Shown here one piece after another: positions 54,316-61,754 of a DNA stretch of 64,000 nt. The number at the start of each line of letters is the position of its first letter. Position 1 is the stretch's first letter. The stretch is taken from NCBI RefSeq assembly GCF_020166515.1, contig NZ_JAINZT010000008.1, positions 62,001 to 126,000 on the forward strand, read 5' to 3'. Source of the DNA: Robertkochia flava. GTDB taxonomy: Bacteria; Bacteroidota; Bacteroidia; Flavobacteriales; Flavobacteriaceae. Position numbers and translations under genes: made by a program. The notes beneath the pieces are model-generated. The model did not search any database and was not told the DNA's origin. It saw only the letters and a list, made by a program, of their open reading frames with translations.

Positions 54316-55368
54316 TTAGTTGATCGATTTGATCACGGCCTTTTCGGCTTCCTTACGGCTGCCGTCGAAGCCATCGATCCCGCTCACGGTGGTGTATTTC
54401 ATGACATAACGCTTATCGGGGTAGATACGCTTATAGGCACTCTGGCACATCAGGGTGGCCTCGTGGAATCCGCAAAGGATAAGTTTAAGCTTACCCGGAT
54501 AGGTGTTTACATCTCCAATGGCATAAATACCTGGGATATTGGTCTGGTAATCCAGGGTGTTGTCTACTTTGATGGCATTCTTTTCGATTTCCAGTCCCCA
54601 GTTTCCGATAGGTCCCAGTTTTGGAGAAAGACCGAAAAGGGGAATGAAATAATCGGTTTCCAGGAAGATCTCCTCATCTTCCCTGCTAATGGTAACCCCT
54701 TCCAGGTGATCTCCACCCTGAAGAGAGGTGATCTCTGCCGGGGTGATCAGGTTGATCCTGCCCAGTTTTTTGAGCTCTTCCACCTTTTCCACTGAATCCA
54801 GGGCGCCGCGGAATTCATTCCGTCTGTGGATCAGGGTTACTTCTGCTGCCACATCGGCCAGGAAAATACTCCAGTCCAGTGCAGAGTCTCCTCCGCCTGC
54901 TATAACCACTTTTTTGTTTCTGTAGACCTCAGGGTCCCGGATGATATAGGCCACCCCTTTGTCTTCGAATTTATCGAGATTCTCCAGCAGGGGTTTCCTG
55001 GGTTCAAAGCTACCCAGTCCGCCGGCAATAGCCACCACCGGGGCATGGTGTTTTGTGCCCTTGTTGGTGGTTACAATAAAACTGCCGTCTTCCTGTTTTT
55101 CGATGGTTTCGGCACGTTCTCCAAGGGTGAACCCGGGATCAAAGGGCTTGATCTGCTCCATGAGATTGTCCACCAGGTCGCCTGCCAGCACTTCCGGAAA
55201 ACCGGGAATATCGTAAATGGGTTTCTTAGGATAGATCTCTGCACATTGCCCCCCTGGTTGAGGTAAGGCATCGATAAGATGACATTTCAACTTTAACAAT
55301 CCGGCTTCAAATACGGCAAAAAGTCCCGTTGGGCCGGCTCCTATAATTAAGATATCTGTTTTAATCAT
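54316..55368 (-). CDS. Ferredoxin-NADP reductase, thioredoxin-reductase-like type
   Basis: 350 aa. Start taken at the ATG at 55368; the longer frame begins at a TTG (55407). Two nucleotide-binding folds: FAD-binding IIGAGPTG at the N-terminus, and NADP-binding VVIAGGGDSALDW with LIHRRNEFRG in the middle. There is no redox-active CxxC, which distinguishes it from thioredoxin reductase and matches YumC-type FNRs. The C-terminal FAD-binding motif is GIYAIGDVNTYPGKLKLI. It lies between the NifU-like gene and the ferredoxin. Confidence 0.94.
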   Translation of the reverse strand: MIKTDILIIGAGPTGLFAVFEAGLLKLKCHLIDALPQPGGQCAEIYPKKPIYDIPGFPEVLAGDLVDNLMEQIKPFDPGFTLGERAETIEKQEDGSFIVTTNKGTKHHAPVVAIAGGLGSFEPRKPLLENLDKFEDKGVAYIIRDPEVYRNKKVVIAGGGDSALDWSIFLADVAAEVTLIHRRNEFRGALDSVEKVEELKKLGRINLITPAEITSLQGGDHLEGVTISREDEEIFLETDYFIPLFGLSPKLGPIGNWGLEIEKNAIKVDNTLDYQTNIPGIYAIGDVNTYPGKLKLILCGFHEATLMCQSAYKRIYPDKRYVMKYTTVSGIDGFDGSRKEAEKAVIKSIN

Positions 55369-55469
55369 AAATAAATCATTTAGGGCCTGTAAGGTCTGGC
55401 TGGTCAAAGGAGGTTAACCACGGACTTTCAGATCCAGACAGGACGCGCCCTCCATAGCAGGGTATTGAA

Positions 55470-55709
55470 TTACTTAACGTTCTCTACTTGTTCGATCTGG
55501 GGAGCATACTTTTTAATGGTCATCTCCACCCCATTTTTAAGGGTCATCTGGTTTACACCGCATCCTACGCAGGTACCTTCCAGTCTTACCTTTACGAACT
55601 TGTCGTCCTCAATGGCAACCAGGGAAATGTCTCCCCCGTCATTCTGCAGGAAGGGCCTGATCTCATCAAGCGCTTTCTCTACATTGGTCTTAATTTCTTC
55701 AGAGGTCAT
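55470..55709 (-). CDS. NifU-domain Fe-S scaffold protein
   Basis: 79 aa. A single NifU C-terminal domain with the CxxC cluster ligands in GTCVGCGVNQMTLKNGVE (family: CxxC...Tlk.GIe). It acts as an assembly scaffold or carrier for Fe-S clusters. The gene starts only 2 nt after the Mrp ATPase stop, so co-translation is likely, a frequent pairing in Bacteroidota. Confidence 0.93.
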   Translation of the reverse strand: MTSEEIKTNVEKALDEIRPFLQNDGGDISLVAIEDDKFVKVRLEGTCVGCGVNQMTLKNGVEMTIKKYAPQIEQVENVK

Positions 55710-55711
55710 GT

Positions 55712-56842
55712 TTATTTTTTGTTAACGGCAGCGCATCCGGCCATGGTGGTTATTTTTATTGCTTCGGTTGGAGGAAGTTGATCATTTCTGCGCACTACCT
55801 CCCGAACGATATTCCGGGTAAGTTCTTCAAAGGCAGATTCCATCGGGGTAGCGGTTTGCAGGGCGGCAGGCCTTCCATAGTCGCCTGCTTCCCTTATGCT
55901 CTGAACAATGGGGATTTCTCCAAGGAAAGGCACTTCCAGATCAGCGGCCAGGTTCCTTGCGCCTTCTTTTCCGAATATATAGTATTTGTTGTCCGGTAAT
56001 TCTTCCGGGGTAAAATAGGCCATGTTCTCAACAATACCCAACACGGGCACATTGATACTTTCCTGCTGGAACATCGCAACTCCTTTTTTAGCATCAGCAA
56101 GCGCGATATTCTGAGGAGTACTAACCACTACCGATCCGGTAATAGGAAGGGCCTGCATGATACTCAGGTGGATGTCTCCAGTTCCCGGGGGAAGATCGAT
56201 GAGGAGGAAATCCAGTTCTCCCCAATCGGCATCAAAGATCATTTGATTGAGTGCTTTCGCCGCCATTGGCCCTCTCCAGATCACCGCCTGGTTGGGCTGG
56301 GTGAAAAACCCGATAGAGAGGATCTTTACCCCGTAATTCTCCACCGGTTTCATTTTTGATTTTCCCTCTACGTTAACCGCAAGGGGCCGTTGTCCGTCAA
56401 CATCCAGCATAATAGGCATGGAGGGACCGTAGATATCGGCATCCAGTAAACCTACCTGGAAGCCCATTTTGGCTAAAGATACCGCCAGGTTTGCCGTGAC
56501 GGTAGACTTACCTACCCCTCCTTTTCCTGAGGCCACAGCAACGATATTCTTGATGCCCGGAATGGACTTACCCTTTATCTGAGGTTTCTCCGGGGCCTCC
56601 ACTTTGACATTGACCTTCACTTTGGCTTTTTGATAAACCTTATCGTGAATGGTTTTCAGGATCTCAACTTCGGTCTTCTTTTTTGCCTGTAAACTCGGGT
56701 TGTTTATTGTGATGTCTACCACCACTTCGTCTCCGAAACAAACCACATTGGTTACAGCTCCGCTTTCGATCATGTTCTTCCCCTCTCCGGGAGCTGAGAT
56801 GGTTTCAAGAGCGGCAATAATATCTTTCTTGTTCAGTTTCAT
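55712..56842 (-). CDS. Mrp/ApbC/NBP35-family Fe-S cluster carrier ATPase
   Basis: 376 aa. The start is ATG at 56842; the longer frame begins at TTG (56860). N-terminal DUF59/MIP18-like domain (about 1-80), then the deviant Walker A GKGGVGKST (about residues 106-114), IDLPPGTGD as the Walker B-containing stretch, and an ATPase body. Such proteins bind and transfer Fe-S clusters. Cysteines near the C-terminus (TTMAGCAAVNKK) are few; the classical CxxC is replaced by other residues, so cluster binding is inferred from the family. First gene of the Fe-S cluster group. Confidence 0.92.
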   Translation of the reverse strand: MKLNKKDIIAALETISAPGEGKNMIESGAVTNVVCFGDEVVVDITINNPSLQAKKKTEVEILKTIHDKVYQKAKVKVNVKVEAPEKPQIKGKSIPGIKNIVAVASGKGGVGKSTVTANLAVSLAKMGFQVGLLDADIYGPSMPIMLDVDGQRPLAVNVEGKSKMKPVENYGVKILSIGFFTQPNQAVIWRGPMAAKALNQMIFDADWGELDFLLIDLPPGTGDIHLSIMQALPITGSVVVSTPQNIALADAKKGVAMFQQESINVPVLGIVENMAYFTPEELPDNKYYIFGKEGARNLAADLEVPFLGEIPIVQSIREAGDYGRPAALQTATPMESAFEELTRNIVREVVRRNDQLPPTEAIKITTMAGCAAVNKK

Positions 56843-56896
56843 GGAATCTTTTCCTGGCAATTTTTAAAGTTTCTTTTTTAAACTCATTCTAAATTG

Positions 56897-56904
56897 CAAA
56901 GATA
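56897..56904 (-). promoter_or_regulatory. -7 promoter element of the Mrp-NifU genes
   Basis: TATCTTTG on the minus strand, an exact TAnnTTTG match 54 nt upstream of the start ATG at 56842. No -33 TTG was seen at 17-23 bp. Confidence 0.45.
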
Positions 56905-57024
56905 CACTTTAAAGGTCACATAATAAAAGCAGGTGTATCAATTGCGTTTATCGGGTAATAGGGGTTTCCTTATGAAAAGGGCGGCGCAAATTTAAAGAAA
57001 AAAAGAGATGTAAGTAGCTATTTT

Positions 57025-57372
57025 CTAAGGGTTTAATTCCTTTGATGGATCCCAGTAATAACGTTCCAGGTTTTGAATCTGGTCATCGATAACCTCCACA
57101 CCCTCACTCTCCAGCAGTTGCTGCATAAGGCGGGTGCCGTCAAAATGATGTTTTCCGGTGAGCAGACCTTTGCGATTTACGACCCGGTGGGCCGGTACAT
57201 CCTCTTTTCCATGGGAGGCGTTCATTGCCCAGCCCACCATGCGTGCACTTCCGGCAGCGCCCAGGTACCTGGCGATGGCCCCATATGAGGTAACCTTGCC
57301 GAAAGGGACCTTCCGGACAACCTCGTATACCCTTTCAAAAAAGGATTCCTTATCGGGTTTAGCCTTCGACAT
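57025..57372 (-). CDS. Alkyltransferase-like protein (MGMT family, lacking the active cysteine)
   Basis: 115 aa, the size of an ATL protein. The MGMT fold is evident from GKVTSYGAIARYLG and ARMVGWAMNAS. The active-site motif PCHR is replaced by PAHR (Ala61), so it cannot accept alkyl groups. ATL proteins bind O6-alkylguanine and recruit nucleotide excision repair. It overlaps the LysE-like gene by 14 nt and is last of the trmB-LysE-ATL operon. Confidence 0.92.
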   Translation of the reverse strand: MSKAKPDKESFFERVYEVVRKVPFGKVTSYGAIARYLGAAGSARMVGWAMNASHGKEDVPAHRVVNRKGLLTGKHHFDGTRLMQQLLESEGVEVIDDQIQNLERYYWDPSKELNP

Positions 57373-57994
57373 AGAACAGACGGATCAGGGTGATGATAAG
57401 CAGTACACCCATCAGGGCGCTTAAAATATAATCGGAGTATCTCGAAAAATAATCGGTTCTGGATTCCAGCCTGTCAAAGTAAAATACATACATGTACAAC
57501 ATGGCAAAGGTACCAAGACCCGCTGCTAAGATAAAGGTGAGGATATCGGGCAGTTCGAACTTGATCCATCCGGAAACCTTCCATGCGGCATTAAGTCCGC
57601 AGAAATACGCAATAGGCAGCACATTGAGAAAGGAGATCAGCATCCCTTTGAAGAAGAGGTTCTTTCTTTTTACCGCCACTACCCGTTTTTTCTTTTCCTG
57701 GTTCTTTCGGGCGGTAACCAGAAAGTAAATCGAAAAAAAAGCAAAAACACCCAGGGCGATCTTAAGCAGGATATCGATCACGAAAGGATTGTTATAGAGG
57801 TATTTGGAGATAAGGACCCCGATATAAGCCTGGATCATAACAGTGGCCGAAGCCCCTGCAGAAAAGATGATTCCACCCTGTTTTCCTTTTTTAGATCCGG
57901 TTCGCGCTGCAGTAATATTGACTAATCCCGGAAATACCACTCCCATAAGGGCTGCAGAGAAGGTGGCGAAGAACAGGATGATAAGATGGGTCAT
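57359..57994 (-). CDS. LysE-family transporter
   Basis: 211 aa with about six membrane helices, for example ATFSAALMGVVFPGLVNITAA near the start and YILSALMGVLLIITLIRLF at the end. LysE/RhtB-type amino-acid exporters share the PGP motif near the N-terminus; here it is PGLV. It begins as the trmB gene ends (TAATG overlap) and overlaps the ATL gene by 14 nt. The exported compound is unknown. Confidence 0.8.
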   Translation of the reverse strand: MTHLIILFFATFSAALMGVVFPGLVNITAARTGSKKGKQGGIIFSAGASATVMIQAYIGVLISKYLYNNPFVIDILLKIALGVFAFFSIYFLVTARKNQEKKKRVVAVKRKNLFFKGMLISFLNVLPIAYFCGLNAAWKVSGWIKFELPDILTFILAAGLGTFAMLYMYVFYFDRLESRTDYFSRYSDYILSALMGVLLIITLIRLFYVEG

Positions 57995-58668
57995 TAGCTG
58001 AGTTTAAACTTGATATAGGTGATGGGTTTTCCTTCTTCAAGATACTGTTTTTCGTAAAAAGTCTGAATTTCGGTAACTTCTTCGGGGCTGCCCTGGTTTT
58101 TGTAGACGTTGTGGTTCGAATACAGGACCTCCTCTTCCAGGCCGTGCAAAAGACCAAGGGTATACCCGTGCATGAACTCGCTGTCGGTTTTCAGATGGAC
58201 TACCCCGTCAGGTCTGAGTATCCACCGGTAGCGGTCAAGGAAGTCTTCGTTGGTGAGCCGGTGCTTGGTACGCTTGTACTTGATCTGAGGATCCGGGAAG
58301 GTGATCCAGATCTCGTCGACCTCATGGTGGTCAAATAGTTTATCGATAAGTTCGATCTGTGAACGGAGAAAACAAACATTGCTGAGTCCTTCTTCCAGGG
58401 CCGTCTTGGCACCCCTCCAGAACCGGGCTCCTTTAATGTCGATCCCTATAAAGTTCTTTTGAGGATATTTCCTGGCCATGCCTACACTGTACTCGCCCTT
58501 ACCGCAGCCCAGTTCCAGAACAACAGGGTTATTGTTCTTAAAGTATTTCTCCTTCCATTTGCCTTTGTATTCAAAGTTATCGGATACTACAGCCTCTCTG
58601 TTTGGCTGTATAACATTGGAAAAAGTCTCGTTTTCCCTGAACCGTTTAAGCTTGTTCTTACTCCCCAC
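57994..58668 (-). CDS. trmB: tRNA (guanine(46)-N7)-methyltransferase
   Basis: 224 aa, starting at a GTG (58668) 15 nt after the predicted transcript start. SAM site is ELGCGKGEYS; the catalytic and substrate motifs are FIGIDIKG and the family signature ITFPDPQIKYKRTKHR. This fits TrmB, which methylates G46 of tRNA. First gene of the operon, with a clear -7 box upstream. Confidence 0.95.
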   Translation of the reverse strand: MGSKNKLKRFRENETFSNVIQPNREAVVSDNFEYKGKWKEKYFKNNNPVVLELGCGKGEYSVGMARKYPQKNFIGIDIKGARFWRGAKTALEEGLSNVCFLRSQIELIDKLFDHHEVDEIWITFPDPQIKYKRTKHRLTNEDFLDRYRWILRPDGVVHLKTDSEFMHGYTLGLLHGLEEEVLYSNHNVYKNQGSPEEVTEIQTFYEKQYLEEGKPITYIKFKLS

Positions 58669-58689
58669 AACAATTATTTAAATTAAAGG

Positions 58690-58697
58690 CAAAATTA
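58690..58697 (-). promoter_or_regulatory. -7 promoter element of the trmB operon
   Basis: TAATTTTG on the minus strand, an exact TAnnTTTG match; the transcript start would be about 15 nt before the GTG. No -33 TTG was seen. Confidence 0.45.
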
Positions 58698-58739
58698 AGT
58701 AAATCTTTCTCTTCTGAAAATGCGGTTTCTTTACATAAA

Positions 58740-59810
58740 ATGAGAAAGATGAAAAGAATACTGGTTGCACCCCTGAATTGGGGGCTCGGACATGCCACCC
58801 GATGTATTCCGGTGATCAGGGAATTGCAGGCGCATGGCTTTGATCCGGTGATCGGTTCCGATGGGGATGCTCTGGAATTGCTTAAGAATGAATTTCCGGA
58901 CCTGGAGTTTGTCGAATTGCCGGCCTACGATATTGAATATGCCAAAAAAGCGAAATATTTTAAATGGAAACTGCTTTACGATTCTCCAAAGATCCTGAGG
59001 GCGATTGCCAAGGAACATAAGTACACAAAAAAACTGGTAGATTATCTGGCGCTCGACGGAATTATCTCGGACAACCGTCTTGGGGTGTATTCCAAAAAAG
59101 TGCCCAGCGTATTTATGACCCATCAGCTCCATGTTTTAAGCGGAAATACCAGTTCCATCAGTACTGCCCTTCATCAGCGCTATATCTCGAAATTCGATGT
59201 TTGCTGGGTTCCCGATGTGGAAGGGGAACCTAACCTTAGCGGAGAGCTGGGACATGCTTCCGGGGGTTTTAAAAATGTGCGTTATCTGGGACCGTTAAGC
59301 CGGCTAGAGAAGTTAAACCTGCCGGTAAAATACGATCTCCTGGTGTTGCTTTCAGGACCTGAGCCCCAGAGAACCATGCTGGAAGAAAAGCTCATGGAGG
59401 AGTTGCGCTCTTATGTCGGGGAAATTCTAATGGTCAGAGGAAAGGTAGAGGAGAGGCAGACGGTTAAAACCATGGGACATAACCGTATCTATAATTTCAT
59501 GAACTCGGAACAGCTGGAAGTTGCCTTTAGTAAGAGCAGCCTGGTGCTATGCAGGTCCGGGTATACCACCATTATGGATCTCGCCAAACTGGATAAAAAG
59601 GCATTTTTTATACCGACGCCGGGGCAATTTGAACAGGAGTACCTGGCTCAGCGAATGGAAGAGCAGGGACTTGTTCCCTTTGCGACCCAGGATGAATTTA
59701 AGATAGAAATGCTAGACAGGACGACCACCTTTAGAGGGTTAGGCGGTTTTAACGCCCTTTTTGACCCTGACGGGATCTTTGATGTCTTTGGCACGTTCCA
59801 GGGTAAATGA
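58740..59810 (+). CDS. MurG-like glycosyltransferase family protein
   Basis: 356 aa, GT-B fold. It starts with an ILVAPLNWGLGHATR motif (a G-LGH loop as in MurG/GT28-like enzymes) and has a C-terminal donor-site region with LVLCRSGYTTIMDL and FIPTPGQFEQEYLA. The start is ATG 58740 or the near ATG at 58749. The same family includes uncharacterised polysaccharide or glycolipid transferases, so the acceptor is unknown. Its last 72 nt overlap the end of the histidine kinase on the opposite strand. Confidence 0.85.
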   Translation: MRKMKRILVAPLNWGLGHATRCIPVIRELQAHGFDPVIGSDGDALELLKNEFPDLEFVELPAYDIEYAKKAKYFKWKLLYDSPKILRAIAKEHKYTKKLVDYLALDGIISDNRLGVYSKKVPSVFMTHQLHVLSGNTSSISTALHQRYISKFDVCWVPDVEGEPNLSGELGHASGGFKNVRYLGPLSRLEKLNLPVKYDLLVLLSGPEPQRTMLEEKLMEELRSYVGEILMVRGKVEERQTVKTMGHNRIYNFMNSEQLEVAFSKSSLVLCRSGYTTIMDLAKLDKKAFFIPTPGQFEQEYLAQRMEEQGLVPFATQDEFKIEMLDRTTTFRGLGGFNALFDPDGIFDVFGTFQGK

Positions 59811-60827
59811 GAACTCAGATCCTACTCCGAAGACACTTTCCACATAGATCCTTTCCTTATGGGCTTCGATAATGTGTTTTACAATAGACAACCCAAGGCC
59901 TGAGCCCCCCTCTTTCCGGTTTCCGCTTTTGTCTACCCTGTAAAAGCGCTCAAATAATCGCGGGATATTCTGTTGCTGGATGCCTTCCCCGTTGTCTGTT
60001 ACCCGGATGATGACCTTGTTTTTGATCAGGTCTTCAATACTCACCTCGGTAGTTCCGTCTTCCTTACCGTATTTGATCGAATTAACCACCAGGTTGGTAA
60101 TCACCTGCTGTATGCGTTCGCGGTCGGCATAGACCATGACCGGCTTGGTGTATTTCATGTCGAAGGTGAGGTTGATATTCTTTTTGGCCGCCTTCATTTC
60201 CATCATGTCAAATACGTTCTGTACCAGTTCCACAATATCAAAGGCCTCCTTTTCCAGGTGAAGGTCTCCCGTTTCCAGTTTGGTGATCATGTCGAGATCC
60301 CGCACGATGTAGATAAGTCGCTCTACGCCCTTGGCTGCACGCTGCAGGTATTTCTTGCGTACCGCCTTGTCGTCTAATGCCCCGTCAAGCAGGGTTTCGA
60401 TATAGCCCTGTACGGTAAACAGCGGGGTCTTCAGTTCATGAGAAACATTTCCCAAAAATTCTTTACGATAGGTTTCCCGGATCTTTAAGGCTTCGATCTC
60501 GATCTTTTTGTTGTTGGCAAAGCGCTCAATCTCCCGGGTCAGGGTTTGCATATCGGTGGTTACGGGTTGGTCGCGAAAGTCTTCCTTCTCCAGAAGGGAG
60601 ACGTCGTCATAGATGCGTTTTACCCGCTTGTAGATAAAATGCTCTACCCTGATCTGAATGATAAAAAAGCAGATGAGAAACAAGGCCAGGGCAAACGCCA
60701 GTACGGCCCACGGATTAAAGATATCGAATACCCTCAGGAAAATGGCAAGCAGCAAACTGCTCAGGCCCGTAATATAGCCGGAGGAGCGCAGTGCGAACCG
60801 GTATGATCTTTTTAGTTTTGTTGCCAA
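59739..60827 (-). CDS. Sensor histidine kinase (PhoR-like)
   Basis: 362 aa from a TTG (no ATG lies near the N-terminus). Two membrane helices are at about 15-32 and 38-58. A HAMP-like coiled region follows, then the phosphoacceptor His130 in NVSHELKTPL, N-box NLVVNSIKYG, and G boxes DNGEGI and GGSGLGLSIV. It has no large periplasmic sensor, as in PhoR kinases with short loops. Partner of the response regulator 64 nt upstream in the same operon. Confidence 0.92.
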   Translation of the reverse strand: MATKLKRSYRFALRSSGYITGLSSLLLAIFLRVFDIFNPWAVLAFALALFLICFFIIQIRVEHFIYKRVKRIYDDVSLLEKEDFRDQPVTTDMQTLTREIERFANNKKIEIEALKIRETYRKEFLGNVSHELKTPLFTVQGYIETLLDGALDDKAVRKKYLQRAAKGVERLIYIVRDLDMITKLETGDLHLEKEAFDIVELVQNVFDMMEMKAAKKNINLTFDMKYTKPVMVYADRERIQQVITNLVVNSIKYGKEDGTTEVSIEDLIKNKVIIRVTDNGEGIQQQNIPRLFERFYRVDKSGNRKEGGSGLGLSIVKHIIEAHKERIYVESVFGVGSEFSFTLERAKDIKDPVRVKKGVKTA

Positions 60828-60891
60828 AAGAAAAGGGATTTCCTCAAATTTAGGGAAATTTAGAGGGATTCAGTACAGGAGAATAGCGGCC

Positions 60892-61578
60892 CTACTGTAC
60901 AAATTTATAGCCTACCCCCTTGACGGTCTTGAAATGGTCGTCGCCGATCTTTTCCCGGAGTTTCCTGATGTGGACATCAATGGTGCGACCTCCTACCACA
61001 ACTTCATTTCCCCATACCTGGTCAAGGATATCCTCTCTCTTGAATACCTTACCCGGCCTGGAAGCGAGCAGGGAAAGCAGCTCAAATTCTTTTCGGGGAA
61101 GAATGATCTCATTCCCGTCCTGAATGATCTTGTATTCGTCCCTGTTGATAATGATATCTCCGGCTTTTACAACATCATCTTCCTGTTCCTCCTGTTCCTT
61201 AAGTCGTCTAAGCAGGGCCTTGACCTTGCTTACCAGTACCTTAGGTTTGATGGGTTTGGTGATATAGTCGTCTGCTCCCGCATCGAACCCCGCTACCTGG
61301 GAGTAATCTTCCCCCCTGGCGGTTAAGAAGGTGATGATGGTGTTTTGCAATTCAGGGATATTCCGAAGCTTTTCGCAGGTTTCGATACCGTCCATTTCAG
61401 GCATCATCACATCCAGGATGATCAGGTGTGGTTTTTCTTTCTTAGCACTGCTAATGGCTTCCACCCCGTTCGCGGCGGTACTTACGTTATATCCTTCGGA
61501 AGAAAGGTTATAGCCTACGATTTCCAGGATATCCGGCTCATCGTCTACTAAAAGGATTTTTATTTCCTTCTTTTTCAT
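60892..61578 (-). CDS. OmpR/PhoB-family response regulator
   Basis: 228 aa. Start at the ATG at 61578; a TTG at 61605 extends the frame but would lie within the promoter. Receiver with VDDEPD near the N-terminus and phosphoacceptor Asp in LDVMMPEMDG (Asp56 from this start), then the OmpR/PhoB winged helix ending RTIDVHIRKLREKIG and KTVKGVGYKF. First gene of a two-component operon and near a TonB-dependent receptor. PhoB-like by sequence; the signal is not certain to be phosphate. Confidence 0.94.
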   Translation of the reverse strand: MKKKEIKILLVDDEPDILEIVGYNLSSEGYNVSTAANGVEAISSAKKEKPHLIILDVMMPEMDGIETCEKLRNIPELQNTIITFLTARGEDYSQVAGFDAGADDYITKPIKPKVLVSKVKALLRRLKEQEEQEDDVVKAGDIIINRDEYKIIQDGNEIILPRKEFELLSLLASRPGKVFKREDILDQVWGNEVVVGGRTIDVHIRKLREKIGDDHFKTVKGVGYKFVQ

Positions 61579-61602
61579 ACGATTAATAGTTGAATTTCTG
61601 CT

Positions 61603-61631
61603 CAAAAGTAAAGATAAAACTAATTCTCAAA
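61603..61631 (-). promoter_or_regulatory. Promoter of the response regulator-kinase operon
   Basis: Minus strand TTTG (61628-61631), 17-bp spacer, then TACTTTTG (61603-61610), an exact match to the -33/-7 consensus. The predicted start of transcription at about 61596 supports the ATG at 61578. Direct repeats TTAACA and TTAATA (61637 and 61648) lie just upstream, 11 bp apart. Confidence 0.75.
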
Positions 61632-61754
61632 CCCGCTTAACAATCATTTAATATCATAACAAAAAGGTAACATGATCCCGTCTTAGTTTAATCCGGCTGT
61701 AACATCAGGCCGGTGATCCTGCTGTTAATTTGCAGCAGAATTTAAAACGAAGTA

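Noticed and set aside
61578-61605. A longer start for the response regulator at 61605
   Set aside because: That start is a TTG lying inside the -7 promoter box; the ATG at 61578 fits the predicted transcript start.
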